From SUG1106 sp051883095 (lineage in GTDB: Bacteria; Bacillota; Clostridia; Peptostreptococcales; Anaerovoracaceae): DNA of 35,791 nucleotides. Both the position numbers and the translations under genes were made by a program. The notes below the pieces were generated by a model. That model ran no database searches and was not told the origin of the DNA. It saw only the letters and a program-made list of their open reading frames with translations. The stretch covers positions 1 through 35,791 of the forward strand of contig JBJETB010000079.1 of the NCBI GenBank assembly GCA_051883095.1. The letters run 5' to 3'. Below are positions 16,587-25,053 of this stretch, piece after piece. Within the stretch, counting starts at the first letter, position 1. Every line of letters begins with the position of its first letter.

Positions 16587-18140
16587 TTATTCGTGATCCA
16601 TGAACAGTTTGATGAATGGATTGAAGTAGTTTTCACCCTTTGTGCAAACGCCTTCAAGACCGTGTCCACCGTCGAACGGACGCTTTACGCCGCCGAACTT
16701 ACCCTGTTCGATTGTTGAGAACAGACCGTCTTTTTCTACTTCTGCAAGAAGAGCATCAGCCTTGCCTAATACTTCCTGAGCACGGCTCTGGATGATTCCG
16801 CCTTCCTTGAACTCTACTTCGTCGCCGATATGTCTGCAGTTATTGAAGATATAACGGGCGTTTTCGATTGAAAGGTATCTGTCCTGCATAAGAGGAGTGT
16901 GGATAGCTTCTGTAAGCATACCTGTAAGCAGAATTGACTGATGAGTCCATACTGTTACCAGGTTGAACAGAGCGTCCTGGATGTGTCCTCTGAAGATGTT
17001 TCCTGTCATGAACTTTGTAGGAGGCATGTATTTTAATCTTGCATTAGGGAAGATTTCTCTTGCCATCTGTGCCTGTGCTAACTCAAGAAGGAATCCGTCT
17101 TCTGTTGAAGGATCCATTTCAAATGCATGGCCAAGTCCCATCTGTCTTTCAGGAATGTTTGCAAGTACAGCAAACTGTTCGTTGATGAACTGTGAAGCTG
17201 TTACTGTATGAGCTGCTTCGATTGCATCGTCTGTTGTAAGGTAGTTATCTTCACCGGAGTTAAAGATGATACCGCAGTAACCGATGATAACTCTGGACAT
17301 GAACTGGTCAACCAGTGTTCTCTGCATGTTGATGTCTCTGAAGAGGATGCCGTAGATAGCGTCGTTAAGCATAACGTCAAGTCTTTCGAGAGCACCCATT
17401 GCTGCGATTTCAGGCATGCACATTCCGGATGAATAGTTACATAATCTGATGTATCTGCCAACTTCTTCACCAACTTCGTCAAGAGCTTTTCTCATGATTC
17501 TGAAGTTTTCCTGAGTTGCGTATGTACCGCCGAAGCCTTCAGTTGTAGGTCCGTAAGGAACATAGTCAAGAAGTGACTGAGCTGTAGTTCTGATAACTGC
17601 GATAACGTCAGCACCCTGTCTTGCAGCAGCCTGTGCCTGAATAACGTCCTCGTAGATGTTACCGGTAGCTACGATTACATAAACGTAAGGCTCCGGACCT
17701 TCTCCCAGTGTTTCAAGGTATTCTTTTCTCTTGGCAATCTGAGCGTCGATCTTTTCGAAAGTAGCTTTGATTGCAGGCTTTAATGCTTCTGCAGCTTCTT
17801 CCTGTGAGCATGTAGGAAGCTTGGTGATATCCAGCTTTCCTGCTGCCATTTCCTCAGCGATTTCCTGAGGATTCTTGCCTGTCTGCACGATTGCGTTACC
17901 AATGAGGTAAGCAGCTCCTGTAGGAAGAGCACCTGCTTCCTTGATCTGGTCAACTACAACGTTCGGAAGAGGTGTATCTAATTCATCAACACCGTCAACA
18001 CCCAGAAGTCTTACTACAGTTCTCTCTGTTGATACTGTTGTGTGGCGCTCGATAAAGTCCTGCATGTCATGTGCTATGTTAGCTGCATGCTGACGAGCGC
18101 TGTCGACAACCTTAGGGTCCAAGTTTAATTTGCTTTTCAT
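16587..18140 (-). CDS. kamD: Lysine 5,6-aminomutase, alpha subunit
   Basis: The 517-aa catalytic TIM-barrel subunit of the B12- and PLP-dependent aminomutase matches the usual length (about 515). Recognisable parts are VVRLLGVDGVD, YVIVATGNIYEDVIQAQAAARQGADVIAVIR spread over residues ~155-185, RLCNYSSGMCMPEIA and the C-terminal HDE-type end LFMDHE. It acts with KamE in the cytosol. It starts 11 nt after kamC. Confidence 0.95.
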   Translation of the reverse strand: MKSKLNLDPKVVDSARQHAANIAHDMQDFIERHTTVSTERTVVRLLGVDGVDELDTPLPNVVVDQIKEAGALPTGAAYLIGNAIVQTGKNPQEIAEEMAAGKLDITKLPTCSQEEAAEALKPAIKATFEKIDAQIAKRKEYLETLGEGPEPYVYVIVATGNIYEDVIQAQAAARQGADVIAVIRTTAQSLLDYVPYGPTTEGFGGTYATQENFRIMRKALDEVGEEVGRYIRLCNYSSGMCMPEIAAMGALERLDVMLNDAIYGILFRDINMQRTLVDQFMSRVIIGYCGIIFNSGEDNYLTTDDAIEAAHTVTASQFINEQFAVLANIPERQMGLGHAFEMDPSTEDGFLLELAQAQMAREIFPNARLKYMPPTKFMTGNIFRGHIQDALFNLVTVWTHQSILLTGMLTEAIHTPLMQDRYLSIENARYIFNNCRHIGDEVEFKEGGIIQSRAQEVLGKADALLAEVEKDGLFSTIEQGKFGGVKRPFDGGHGLEGVCTKGENYFNPFIKLFMDHE

Positions 18141-18151
18141 CCTTTTTCTCC

Positions 18152-19903
18152 TTATCTTATATATTTTTTTGCTCCCTCTATAATCGCCTTGTCGAGTCCG
18201 AGCATGGCGGCTATACTGAGGGCTTCTTTAGGTACTTGTGTTCCATTATCTACTCTGCACAGACGGTAATCCATGTATTTCGAAATTATATTTATCCTCT
18301 CACGGCGATTTGCTCTCTGTATTTCGCGGTTCAGAAGTCTGAAGTCACAGCCTGACAGGCCTCTGACCTGCATGTTTACAACGCCTTCCTTCTCCGTTAC
18401 AGATTCAAAATGTGTCGTGATGAGAGAAATATACGGTTTTTCCATGAGGTAATCAACCAGACTCTTGGTCAGGGCTGTTCCCTCCGTCGGGTTGGTTCCC
18501 GAAGCGATTTCATCTATGAGAATCAGGCTTCTGTCCTGACCGTGATCAAGAATCTCCTTAAGTTCCTCCATTTCGGAACCGAAGCTGGACAGCCCTCTTT
18601 CAACTGACTGTGAGTCTCCAATGAGAATCTGCATGTAGTTGGAAAGACCTATTCTTGCCTTCTTTGCCGGTACGAAGAAGCCGTACTGAGCCAGAATAGG
18701 AATCTGCCCCGAGAGCTTAAGGGAAATGGTCTTGCCTCCCATATTTGCTCCTGTGATAAGCGTAACTCCGTCCTTCAGTGAAATGGATACCGGGCAGTAT
18801 TCCTTTCCTTTGGATCTGATGATGTCTTCTACCTGAAGGTTCCTTCCCTCTTCGAACTCGATGACATGTTCGTCTGTGATCTCCGGCTTTACAAGCTGAT
18901 GCTTTATGGAGTAAAGGGCCCTCGCCAGTGCCAGATCCAGAGATCCCATCTTCTCACAGTTTTCAAGTATGACTTTTTCCTTCTTTGAAATCTTTCTTGA
19001 AAGATCTTCCCTTATTCTTTCTTCTTCCACTTCAATGTCGGAATTAATCTTTTCAACCTCTGTCACATACTCATAAACCTTCTCTGTAGGTTTAAGCTGC
19101 AGAGTCACGCTCATGTAATCCTGATCAACAGCTTCAAGTTCTTCGAGATGAGTTATCTTCTCAAAATCAGGATGAGATCTGGCTACCACGATATCGAACT
19201 TGGGAGTGAGTGCTACGCCCTGCTCTCTTCTGAGCCTTTCTCTGGTCTCCTTCTGCTCCTTCCTGATTAGCTGTTCGTATTCTTTTTTCTTCTTGCGGTA
19301 TTCGCCAAGGAGAGGACTGAACTCATCATAAATATAGAAGGTATTCATCCTGTCGCCTCTCGGGTCCAGTTCGTCCAGCAGGTCCTCGGTATCCTCAAGA
19401 AAATACTCTTCCGGAACCGTATTAACCTCAGGAACATCCTCTGAACGCTGAGCCTCTGCTGTGTCTCCCGCGCCTGTGCCGCCGTCCTTTCTGCATTCCT
19501 CCACACAGTGACAGCCTTTATAGTCGCCTATCTCATGCTCCATGGTAAGCTTGCGGAGCTGTCTCATCTGCAGAAGCAGAGATTTGACCTCATAGAGCTC
19601 CACTGTGGAAAGGGTGGTGCTGCCGCTTCGTGAAACGGTAAGAGACGGGTCTTTTACCTCCATGAAAACTTCCTGAATCTTATCTGTGAGTGTCTGATTC
19701 TGCCTTACAAACTGAATCATTCTCTCAACTCTGTCCAGCTCCTGACGAAGTTCTTCCTCTTCACCCGGATAATAAGGCTGGATTTCCTTCAGCTGTTTTT
19801 TGCCGAAAGGCGTATTCAGATCAAGGTTGAACATGACATAATCCAGACCTGTCTCACGTCTTGTCTTTACATTTGCAAGTCTTCTGTTTTTTCCCTGTCT
19901 CAT
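18152..19903 (-). CDS. kamC: MutS-like ATPase, lysine 5,6-aminomutase reactivase component KamC
   Basis: The 583-aa protein has a MutS-type ATPase: Walker A GANMGGKT (385-392), a signature-like SVERGLSSFGSEM (433-445) and Walker B LILIDEIASGT (460-470). It lacks the MutS mismatch-binding domain; the N-terminal half is helical and charged. In lysine-fermentation loci the KamB/KamC pair is thought to reactivate inactivated 5,6-aminomutase. Repair of DNA is not expected. Residues about 131-167 form a cysteine- and Gly/Glu-rich linker (CHCVEEC) of unclear role. It lies two bases after kamB. Confidence 0.88.
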   Translation of the reverse strand: MRQGKNRRLANVKTRRETGLDYVMFNLDLNTPFGKKQLKEIQPYYPGEEEELRQELDRVERMIQFVRQNQTLTDKIQEVFMEVKDPSLTVSRSGSTTLSTVELYEVKSLLLQMRQLRKLTMEHEIGDYKGCHCVEECRKDGGTGAGDTAEAQRSEDVPEVNTVPEEYFLEDTEDLLDELDPRGDRMNTFYIYDEFSPLLGEYRKKKKEYEQLIRKEQKETRERLRREQGVALTPKFDIVVARSHPDFEKITHLEELEAVDQDYMSVTLQLKPTEKVYEYVTEVEKINSDIEVEEERIREDLSRKISKKEKVILENCEKMGSLDLALARALYSIKHQLVKPEITDEHVIEFEEGRNLQVEDIIRSKGKEYCPVSISLKDGVTLITGANMGGKTISLKLSGQIPILAQYGFFVPAKKARIGLSNYMQILIGDSQSVERGLSSFGSEMEELKEILDHGQDRSLILIDEIASGTNPTEGTALTKSLVDYLMEKPYISLITTHFESVTEKEGVVNMQVRGLSGCDFRLLNREIQRANRRERINIISKYMDYRLCRVDNGTQVPKEALSIAAMLGLDKAIIEGAKKYIR

Positions 19904-19905
19904 AG

Positions 19906-20925
19906 CTACATCCTTACATCAATAACAGGTATATCAGGAATTGCCTTCTGCATTTCCTCCAAAAGATGCCTGTTGTCAAAGGTATACCCTGCAGGTGCCC
20001 ATGGATTTACTGTAATAGCTGCAATTTCAATGTTCTTAAGAACACTTGCCCTGAAGCCTTTCTTTCTGAAAATTCCCCAGTCCATAGCACTGACAAATAT
20101 CTTGGTAGGATCCTTAAGCACGAACTGCACCTGCTTAAGATTTTTAAGGCTTATGTCGGAAATCACGCTGTTTGTAAACGCACCCGGTATGTATATATAT
20201 CTTGTATCCTCGTCAATGGCTCCGTTGATCTCCTTTGCAGCGCCGAGCCCTGTTATAAGGTCCAGCTTTCTGATCTTTCCGTCGCCGTTTACGAGCATAA
20301 TCTTATCGTCGAAATTATTTGCTGTAATAGCGTCTCTGATGATGCCCTCTTCAAGTTCAGGCGTCCTGTAGAGATTCACTACGTGGGCCGTCTCCTCCAC
20401 TACTTTGCTCATTTTTCTTGAAAGAACGGCTCCTGTGGATAGTATTATCGCATCCGATGTATCAGGTGATGCGATGGATTTTCTGTCAATGGCTCCATCT
20501 ATGAGAATAAGACTGCAGCCAAGTTCCATCATGTCACGGCAAAGAAGCTTCTGTTCCGCATTGATGACAGGTCCTGCAACCTGAACATATCCGGCATCTT
20601 TCACTCTGCATATGAGGAGTTCTCCTATAGCCGTGGAATATTTTGTCTTTTTTATCACCTCAAGGCCTGCATCTGCTAGGTCATAAAGAAGTGTCGGTAC
20701 TGCTACGAGCATATCCTCTTCCAGATATACTCTAGGCTTTTCAGTTCCTGTAACCAGGTCCTGGCTTTCGCCGTCTCTGCCCGTGGATGTGACTCCTAAA
20801 ACGATGCCCTCGTCTATGGCTTCCTCGATGAGATAGTTAAGCGCTGTGGTCTTGCCTGCATTCTTAGCCATTCCCACTATGGAAAGTGTCTTGTATTTAG
20901 TTGATAAGTCGTATAAAAGCCCCAT
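19906..20925 (-). CDS. kamB: P-loop protein, lysine 5,6-aminomutase reactivase component KamB
   Basis: The 339-aa cytosolic protein has a Walker A GMAKNAGKT (residues 18-26) and an early STGRDGE, followed by LILIDGAIDRKSIASPDTSDA, a Walker-B/switch-like region. Its position between kamA and kamC and its length match KamB, the partner of the MutS-like KamC in lysine-fermenting Clostridia and Fusobacteria. Nucleotide hydrolysis and the reactivation role are inferred from family and context. A hairpin separates it from kamA. Confidence 0.87.
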   Translation of the reverse strand: MGLLYDLSTKYKTLSIVGMAKNAGKTTALNYLIEEAIDEGIVLGVTSTGRDGESQDLVTGTEKPRVYLEEDMLVAVPTLLYDLADAGLEVIKKTKYSTAIGELLICRVKDAGYVQVAGPVINAEQKLLCRDMMELGCSLILIDGAIDRKSIASPDTSDAIILSTGAVLSRKMSKVVEETAHVVNLYRTPELEEGIIRDAITANNFDDKIMLVNGDGKIRKLDLITGLGAAKEINGAIDEDTRYIYIPGAFTNSVISDISLKNLKQVQFVLKDPTKIFVSAMDWGIFRKKGFRASVLKNIEIAAITVNPWAPAGYTFDNRHLLEEMQKAIPDIPVIDVRM

Positions 20926-20947
20926 TAATATTTTATCCTTTAATCAC

Positions 20948-20981
20948 ACCTATAGGGAGACCCAAGGGCCTCCCTATAGGT
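20948..20981 (-). repeat. Intercistronic hairpin between kamA and kamB
   Basis: ACCTATAGGGAG (20948-20959) and its perfect complement (20970-20981) make a 12-bp stem with a 10-nt loop. On the operon strand no T run follows, so it is not a typical terminator. An RNA-stability or processing element protecting the kamA transcript is more likely. The T run on the other strand faces no gene. Confidence 0.55.
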
Positions 20982-21015
20982 ATAGTTTTTAATTATTCGA
21001 AATTCTAAACAGCGA

Positions 21016-22275
21016 TTAGTGTTTATTTCTTTCGTGTCTTGCCAGATGTGCAGGCTCGATAGTTCTGATTTCAGGACCTTCGCCCAGAGCAGAAACACCC
21101 TCGTACTTGTAAGTCTTCTTGCCTGTGCAGTAATCGCAAGTGCAAGGAAGGTCAGGAAGCTGCGGTTCGGTGTATGTAGTAATAATACCTTCGTAGTTTC
21201 TCAGGATTACCTTGTGAGGAGTCTGAGAAATTACATACTGAGGCATTACAGGAGTCTTTCCGCCGCCACCAGGAGCGTCTACTACGAATGTAGGTACAGC
21301 ATATCCTGAAGTATGTCCTCTTAAGCCTTCCATGATTTCGATACCCTTGGATACCGGAGTTCTGAAGTGCTCAATACCCATTGATAAGTCACAGATGTAG
21401 ATGTAGTAAGGTCTGATTCTGTTCTTAACGAGTACGTGCATCAGGTCTCTCATGATATGCTTACAGTCATTAACGCCTCTTAATAATACTGACTGGTTTC
21501 CAAGAGGAATACCTGCGTCAGCAAGCTTTCTAACTGCTTCCATAGCTGTTGGAGTCATTTCCTTAGGATGGTTGAAGTGTGTATTTAACCAGATCGGGTG
21601 ATACTTCTTCAGCATGTTAACCAGATTGTCTGTAATTCTCATAGGCATTACAACAGGGGTTCTGGAACCGATTCTTACGATTTCAACGTGGTCAATCTTT
21701 CTCAGTTCGCTGATGATGTATTCAAGAGTATCGTCTTCTACGCAGAGAGCGTCACCACCGGAAAGAAGTACGTCTCTAACCTGAGGTGTCTTTCTGATGT
21801 ATTCGATACATGCATCGATATCTTCTCTTGATCTAGCACCGTCAGTTTCTCCTGCAAGTCTTCTTCTTGTGCAGTGTCTGCAGTACATTGAGCACTGGTC
21901 GGTAATGAGGAAGAGAACTCTGTCCGGATATCTGTGAGTTAATCCAGGAGCAGGGGAGTCAGCATCTTCGTGAAGCGGGTCGAGGTCGTCAGCTTCTGAT
22001 CTGTGCATTTCTGCCAGAGTAGGAACTGCCTGCATTCTAACCGGATCTCTCGGATCATCTGGGTCCATAAGGGAAGCATAGTAAGGAGTGATACCTACTC
22101 TGAAGCCGCCCATAACCTTTTCGATGTCAGCCTTTTCCTGTTCGGTAAGGTTAACAACCTGTGCGATTTCCTCTACGGTTGAAAGTCTGTGCTCAACCTG
22201 CCAATGCCAGTCATTCCACTGTTCATCAGTTACATCCTTGAATAAAGGAATGTCTTTCCAATTTCTAATAGCCAT
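21016..22275 (-). CDS. kamA: Lysine 2,3-aminomutase (radical SAM)
   Basis: The product converts L-lysine to beta-lysine, the first step of the fermentation. The 419-aa protein has the radical-SAM CxxxCxxC as C128-SMY-C132-RH-C135 and DVLLSGGDAL. PGGGGKTP follows, whose lysine is the PLP site in characterised enzymes. The C-terminal CTCDYCTG is part of the structural zinc site. Residue numbering is offset by about three from the Clostridium subterminale enzyme. AAAGGAG precedes the ATG. The gene follows kdd copy 1 after a 114-nt palindromic spacer. Confidence 0.96.
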   Translation of the reverse strand: MAIRNWKDIPLFKDVTDEQWNDWHWQVEHRLSTVEEIAQVVNLTEQEKADIEKVMGGFRVGITPYYASLMDPDDPRDPVRMQAVPTLAEMHRSEADDLDPLHEDADSPAPGLTHRYPDRVLFLITDQCSMYCRHCTRRRLAGETDGARSREDIDACIEYIRKTPQVRDVLLSGGDALCVEDDTLEYIISELRKIDHVEIVRIGSRTPVVMPMRITDNLVNMLKKYHPIWLNTHFNHPKEMTPTAMEAVRKLADAGIPLGNQSVLLRGVNDCKHIMRDLMHVLVKNRIRPYYIYICDLSMGIEHFRTPVSKGIEIMEGLRGHTSGYAVPTFVVDAPGGGGKTPVMPQYVISQTPHKVILRNYEGIITTYTEPQLPDLPCTCDYCTGKKTYKYEGVSALGEGPEIRTIEPAHLARHERNKH

Positions 22276-22321
22276 TATATTCTCCTTTTAATTACTTTTA
22301 TAATCGAAGAAACGTAATTCA

Positions 22322-22390
22322 GATTTGCGAAAGCAAATCGCAATCGTTCCTACGCTGCGGCAACGCCGCATGCACAATCGCGGGAACGAT
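22322..22390. repeat. Palindrome-rich intergenic cluster 2 (kdd copy 1 to kamA)
   Basis: GATTTGC-GAAA-GCAAATC (22322-22339) is a perfect 7-bp hairpin with a GAAA tetraloop. Next, ATCGTTCC (22343-22350) and GGAACGAT (22383-22390) form an outer stem around the inner TGCGGC-AAC-GCCGCA hairpin (22356-22370). The outer right arm touches the kdd stop codon. There is no T run on the operon strand. Confidence 0.6.
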
Positions 22391-23612
22391 TAAGCGTACA
22401 TTTCCTGGAACAGCTTTCTTAAGCCTTCATGCTCTCTTAAGCACTGAAGAGTGATTGCTGCGTGGCCCTTAGTATAGCCGTTACCGATGATCATGTTAAC
22501 GTCCTTGCCAACGCCTTCTGCACCAAGAGCAGCCTTAGTGAAGCTTGTAGCCATTGAGAAGAAGTAAANNNNNNNNNNNNNNNNNNNNNNNNNNNNNNNN
22601 NNNNNNNNNNNNNNNNNNNNNNNNNNNNNNNNNNNNNNNNNNNNNNNNNNNNNNNNNNNNNNNNNNNNCCTTCTGCACCAAGAGCAGCCTTAGTGAAGCT
22701 TGTAGCCATTGAGAAGAAGTAAACGATACCGTCATCCTTACATGCAAGGATTGAAGCCATTTCAGTGTTTTCGATGTTTACACAGTTGATAACTACGTCG
22801 AATAATTCTCCGTTAGTTAATTCCATAGCCTTGTTGTACATTCCAACTGCATCAGTTGCGTCAAGGTGGAAGTATTCATCAGCAAGGTCAAGGTTTCTAG
22901 CTCTGTCTTCTGATTTCTGTGAACCAGCAGCGCAAACTACGAGACCTGTAACGCCAGCTCTCTTCTTTGCTTCATATAAGCAGAGAAGTCCGGACTTTCC
23001 GCCGCCGCCGATTACGAGAACCTTCTGGCCTGACTGTACTAACTTAGCAGCCTGAGCAGGAGCACCAGCAACGTCTAATGCTGATAATGCAAGACCTTCT
23101 TCCATGTCATCAGGAAGTTTTGCATAGATACCGCTCTGGAATAAGATTGCCTGACCCTTGATGTCAACCTGGTCGATAGCAGGTCTCATTTCGAGGATTT
23201 CGTCAATTACTAACGGTGTAAGTGAAAGTGATACTAATGTAGCAATCTTGTCGCCAACCTTTAAGTCGCCTACGTATGCAGGTCCGATTTCCTTAACTGT
23301 ACCGATGAGCATTCCGCCGGAACCAGTCCAAGGATTCTTGTGCTTGCCAGCCTTTGCTACGATATCAAGCATGGTCTTCTTAACTTTTTCCTGATCTTCA
23401 GGTGAGTTTTCGATATCTGCAGGCTTCTTGCCGTCGCAGGATCTTCTTACGATTTCTGTGAAGGAAGCTGAGTCAACGTTTAAAGTCTTAACGTCGATGA
23501 GCACTTCGTTGTCGTAGATTTCCATAGTGTTATCGATAACATCTGCTGGCTGTGGTAAAACTCCCTTTGGGGAGATTACTCTGTGTGTACCATAAGGGCA
23601 TCCTTTTTTCAT
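22390..23612 (-). CDS. kdd: 3,5-diaminohexanoate dehydrogenase, copy 1 (interrupted by assembly gap)
   Basis: The product oxidatively deaminates 3,5-diaminohexanoate to 3-keto-5-aminohexanoate with NAD(P). The N-terminal part (GTHRVISPKGVLPQPADVIDN) and the cofactor motif VLVIGGGGKSG are intact. As written, 100 N (22569-22668) plus a duplicated 55-bp flank break the frame. Removing 155 nt restores a 355-aa protein ending KGHAAITLQCLREHEGLRKLF..YA at TAA 22392-22390. The C-terminus then matches copy 2 closely. It starts behind TAGGAGG and has its own candidate promoter. It is not a pseudogene on this evidence. Confidence 0.88.
22514..22723. other. Scaffold gap of exactly 100 N flanked by a 55-bp identical overlap
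   Basis: Bases 22514-22568 are identical to 22669-22723, on either side of 100 N. This is the signature of two contigs that end in the same k-mer-length overlap and were joined with a standard unknown-size gap. Collapsing the overlap gives a clean kdd frame. The real gap could be zero, or it could hide sequence if the 55-mer is repeated in the genome. Confidence 0.9.
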
Positions 23613-23657
23613 TTTAATTTCCTCCTAGAAAAAAATTATTGTTATTATTTTTAGATA

Positions 23658-23703
23658 CCGCACTGCCTTCCTGCGGCTGATTCCGTCCAAAAGGCAATGG
23701 CGG
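23658..23703 (-). repeat. Imperfect hairpin in the kdd copy 1 leader
   Basis: CCGC/GCGG (23658-23661, 23700-23703) and TGCCTT/AAGGCA (23664-23669, 23691-23696) can pair as an interrupted stem. It lies between the candidate promoter and the ribosome site, in the kdd2-kdd1 spacer. No T run follows on the minus strand. Confidence 0.35.
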
Positions 23704-23720
23704 CATAACCGACTATGTTA

Positions 23721-23749
23721 ATTATATATCAAAACGCTCGCCTTGTACA
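23721..23749 (-). promoter_or_regulatory. Candidate sigma-70 promoter for kdd copy 1
   Basis: On the minus strand TGTACA (23749-23744) and a perfect TATAAT (23726-23721) are 17 nt apart. The -35 is weak. It would give a leader of about 100 nt and sigma-54-independent expression of kdd copy 1 and genes after it. Confidence 0.45.
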
Positions 23750-23754
23750 GATTT

Positions 23755-24792
23755 TTATGCATAAAGTTCTGCAAAGAGTTTCATGATTCTTTCATCATCT
23801 CTGAGAACCTGCAGTGCCACATTGGCATGGCCCTTGGTGTATCCGTTTCCGATGAGCATGTTCACATCCTTGCCTACGCCCTCAGCGCCAAGTGCCGCCT
23901 TGGTGAAGCTTGTTGCCATGGAGAAGAAGTATACCAGTCCTCCGTCCTTGCAGGCAAGTATAGAAGCCATTTCTGTATTAGGAATGTTTACTACGTTGAT
24001 CACTACATCAGCAAGTTCCCCCTCGGTAGCTTCCATGATTTCGTTGTACATTGCAACAGCATCTGTAGCATTTACAACTATGTACTCATCAGCACACTTT
24101 ACTGACATGGCTCTGTTGATTGATTTCTTGAATCCGTCAACGCAGATAACCTTGCCGTTGATACCTACCTGTTTCTTTGCCTGCCAGCAGCAGAGGATAC
24201 CGGACTTGCCGCCGCCGCCCATTACAACTACAGTATCGCCCGGCTTGCAGATCTTTGCAGTCTGAGCAGGAGCTCCTGCAACGTCAAGAACGGAAAGAGC
24301 AAGTTCCTTAGGCATATCCTTCGGAAGGATAGCGTATAAGCCGGACTGGAACAGAATTGCCTGTCCTTTTACGTCAACCTGGTCGATTTCAGGTCTGATT
24401 TCCTTGATTTCCTCAATCTTCAGCGGTGTAAGCGAAAGCGATACTAATGTAGCGATCTTGTCGCCCACTCTCAGGTCACCCTTAAAGTTAGGTCCGATTT
24501 CCTTAACCTTACCGATGAGCATTCCGCCGGAACCGGTCCACGGATTCTTATGCTTACCTGTAGTTTCGACGATGTTCATGATAATCTTCTTTATTTCTTC
24601 TACATCTCCGCCTGCTCTCTTTTCAATTTCAGTGAAGGATGCAGAGTCGATATTCAGAGTATGCACATCGATGAGAACCTCGTTGTCGTAAATCTCCATA
24701 GTGTTGTCCAGGACATCTGCCGGCTGAGGCAGTACTCCCTTCGGCTCAAGTACTCTGTGCGTTCCGTAAATATCTCCCTTTTTATACTCCAT
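23755..24792 (-). CDS. kdd: 3,5-diaminohexanoate dehydrogenase, copy 2
   Basis: This is an intact 345-aa Kdd: GTHRVLEPKGVLPQPADVLDN at the start, NPWTGSGGMLIG near residue 85, and the Rossmann glycine motif GGGGKSG at 192-198. VVNIPNTEMASILACKDGG and GVGKDVNMLIGNGYTKGHAN follow. It is close to copy 1 but clearly diverged throughout, so the two are paralogues, not an assembly echo. It lies first in the minus-strand lysine operon behind a sigma-54-type promoter. Two dehydrogenases might form a mixed oligomer or differ in cofactor or expression; that is inference. Confidence 0.93.
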   Translation of the reverse strand: MEYKKGDIYGTHRVLEPKGVLPQPADVLDNTMEIYDNEVLIDVHTLNIDSASFTEIEKRAGGDVEEIKKIIMNIVETTGKHKNPWTGSGGMLIGKVKEIGPNFKGDLRVGDKIATLVSLSLTPLKIEEIKEIRPEIDQVDVKGQAILFQSGLYAILPKDMPKELALSVLDVAGAPAQTAKICKPGDTVVVMGGGGKSGILCCWQAKKQVGINGKVICVDGFKKSINRAMSVKCADEYIVVNATDAVAMYNEIMEATEGELADVVINVVNIPNTEMASILACKDGGLVYFFSMATSFTKAALGAEGVGKDVNMLIGNGYTKGHANVALQVLRDDERIMKLFAELYA

Positions 24793-24856
24793 ACATTTTC
24801 TCCTTTATCTATAATGAATTTTATTTTTAACGAAAACTCAACCGTGCAACAATATA

Positions 24857-24872
24857 GCAAATTTTGTGCCAA
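24857..24872 (-). promoter_or_regulatory. Sigma-54 (-24/-12) promoter of kdd copy 2 / lysine operon
   Basis: The minus strand reads TTGGCACAAAATTTGC (24872-24857). The GG at -24 and GC at -12 are exactly 12 apart, and the site matches TGGCACG-N4-TTGC except for one A in place of G. The predicted start is near 24845, giving a leader of about 50 nt before kdd copy 2. The upstream activator site lies at about -148 to -173. Confidence 0.8.
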
Positions 24873-24992
24873 GCCAAGGTAAAAAAGGTCTGATTCTGCC
24901 AGCCCGTATTTATGCCACTTTGCGGCCTCACGTCAGCCGGTCATTGCCCAGACATTTCCAAAAATCGAACCGTTTTATTTTCATAACTTAAA

Positions 24993-25018
24993 ATAGCGAA
25001 CACAAATCGGTTCGCTAT
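24993..25018. promoter_or_regulatory. Candidate activator-binding palindrome (UAS) upstream of kdd copy 2
   Basis: ATAGCGAAC and GTTCGCTAT form a perfect 9-bp inverted repeat around ACAAATCG. The central 17 bp (GAACACAAATCGGTTCG, 24999-25015 region) recur exactly at 27142-27158, beside the kal promoter. It lies just after the activator's stop codon and at a classic enhancer distance from the sigma-54 promoter. On the minus strand it is followed by TTTTAAG, so it could also act as a weak terminator for the activator gene. Confidence 0.65.
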
Positions 25019-25053
25019 CTTTGGAGCATGTATTGAAGCCATATGCCGCGGTT

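Noticed and set aside
18152..19903. DNA mismatch-repair MutS2
   Set aside because: It lacks mismatch-binding, Smr and clamp features and sits inside the kam operon, where the MutS-like KamC is expected.
22390..23612. kdd copy 1 as a frameshifted pseudogene
   Set aside because: The frame break coincides with the N gap and duplicated flank; removing 155 nt gives an intact enzyme.
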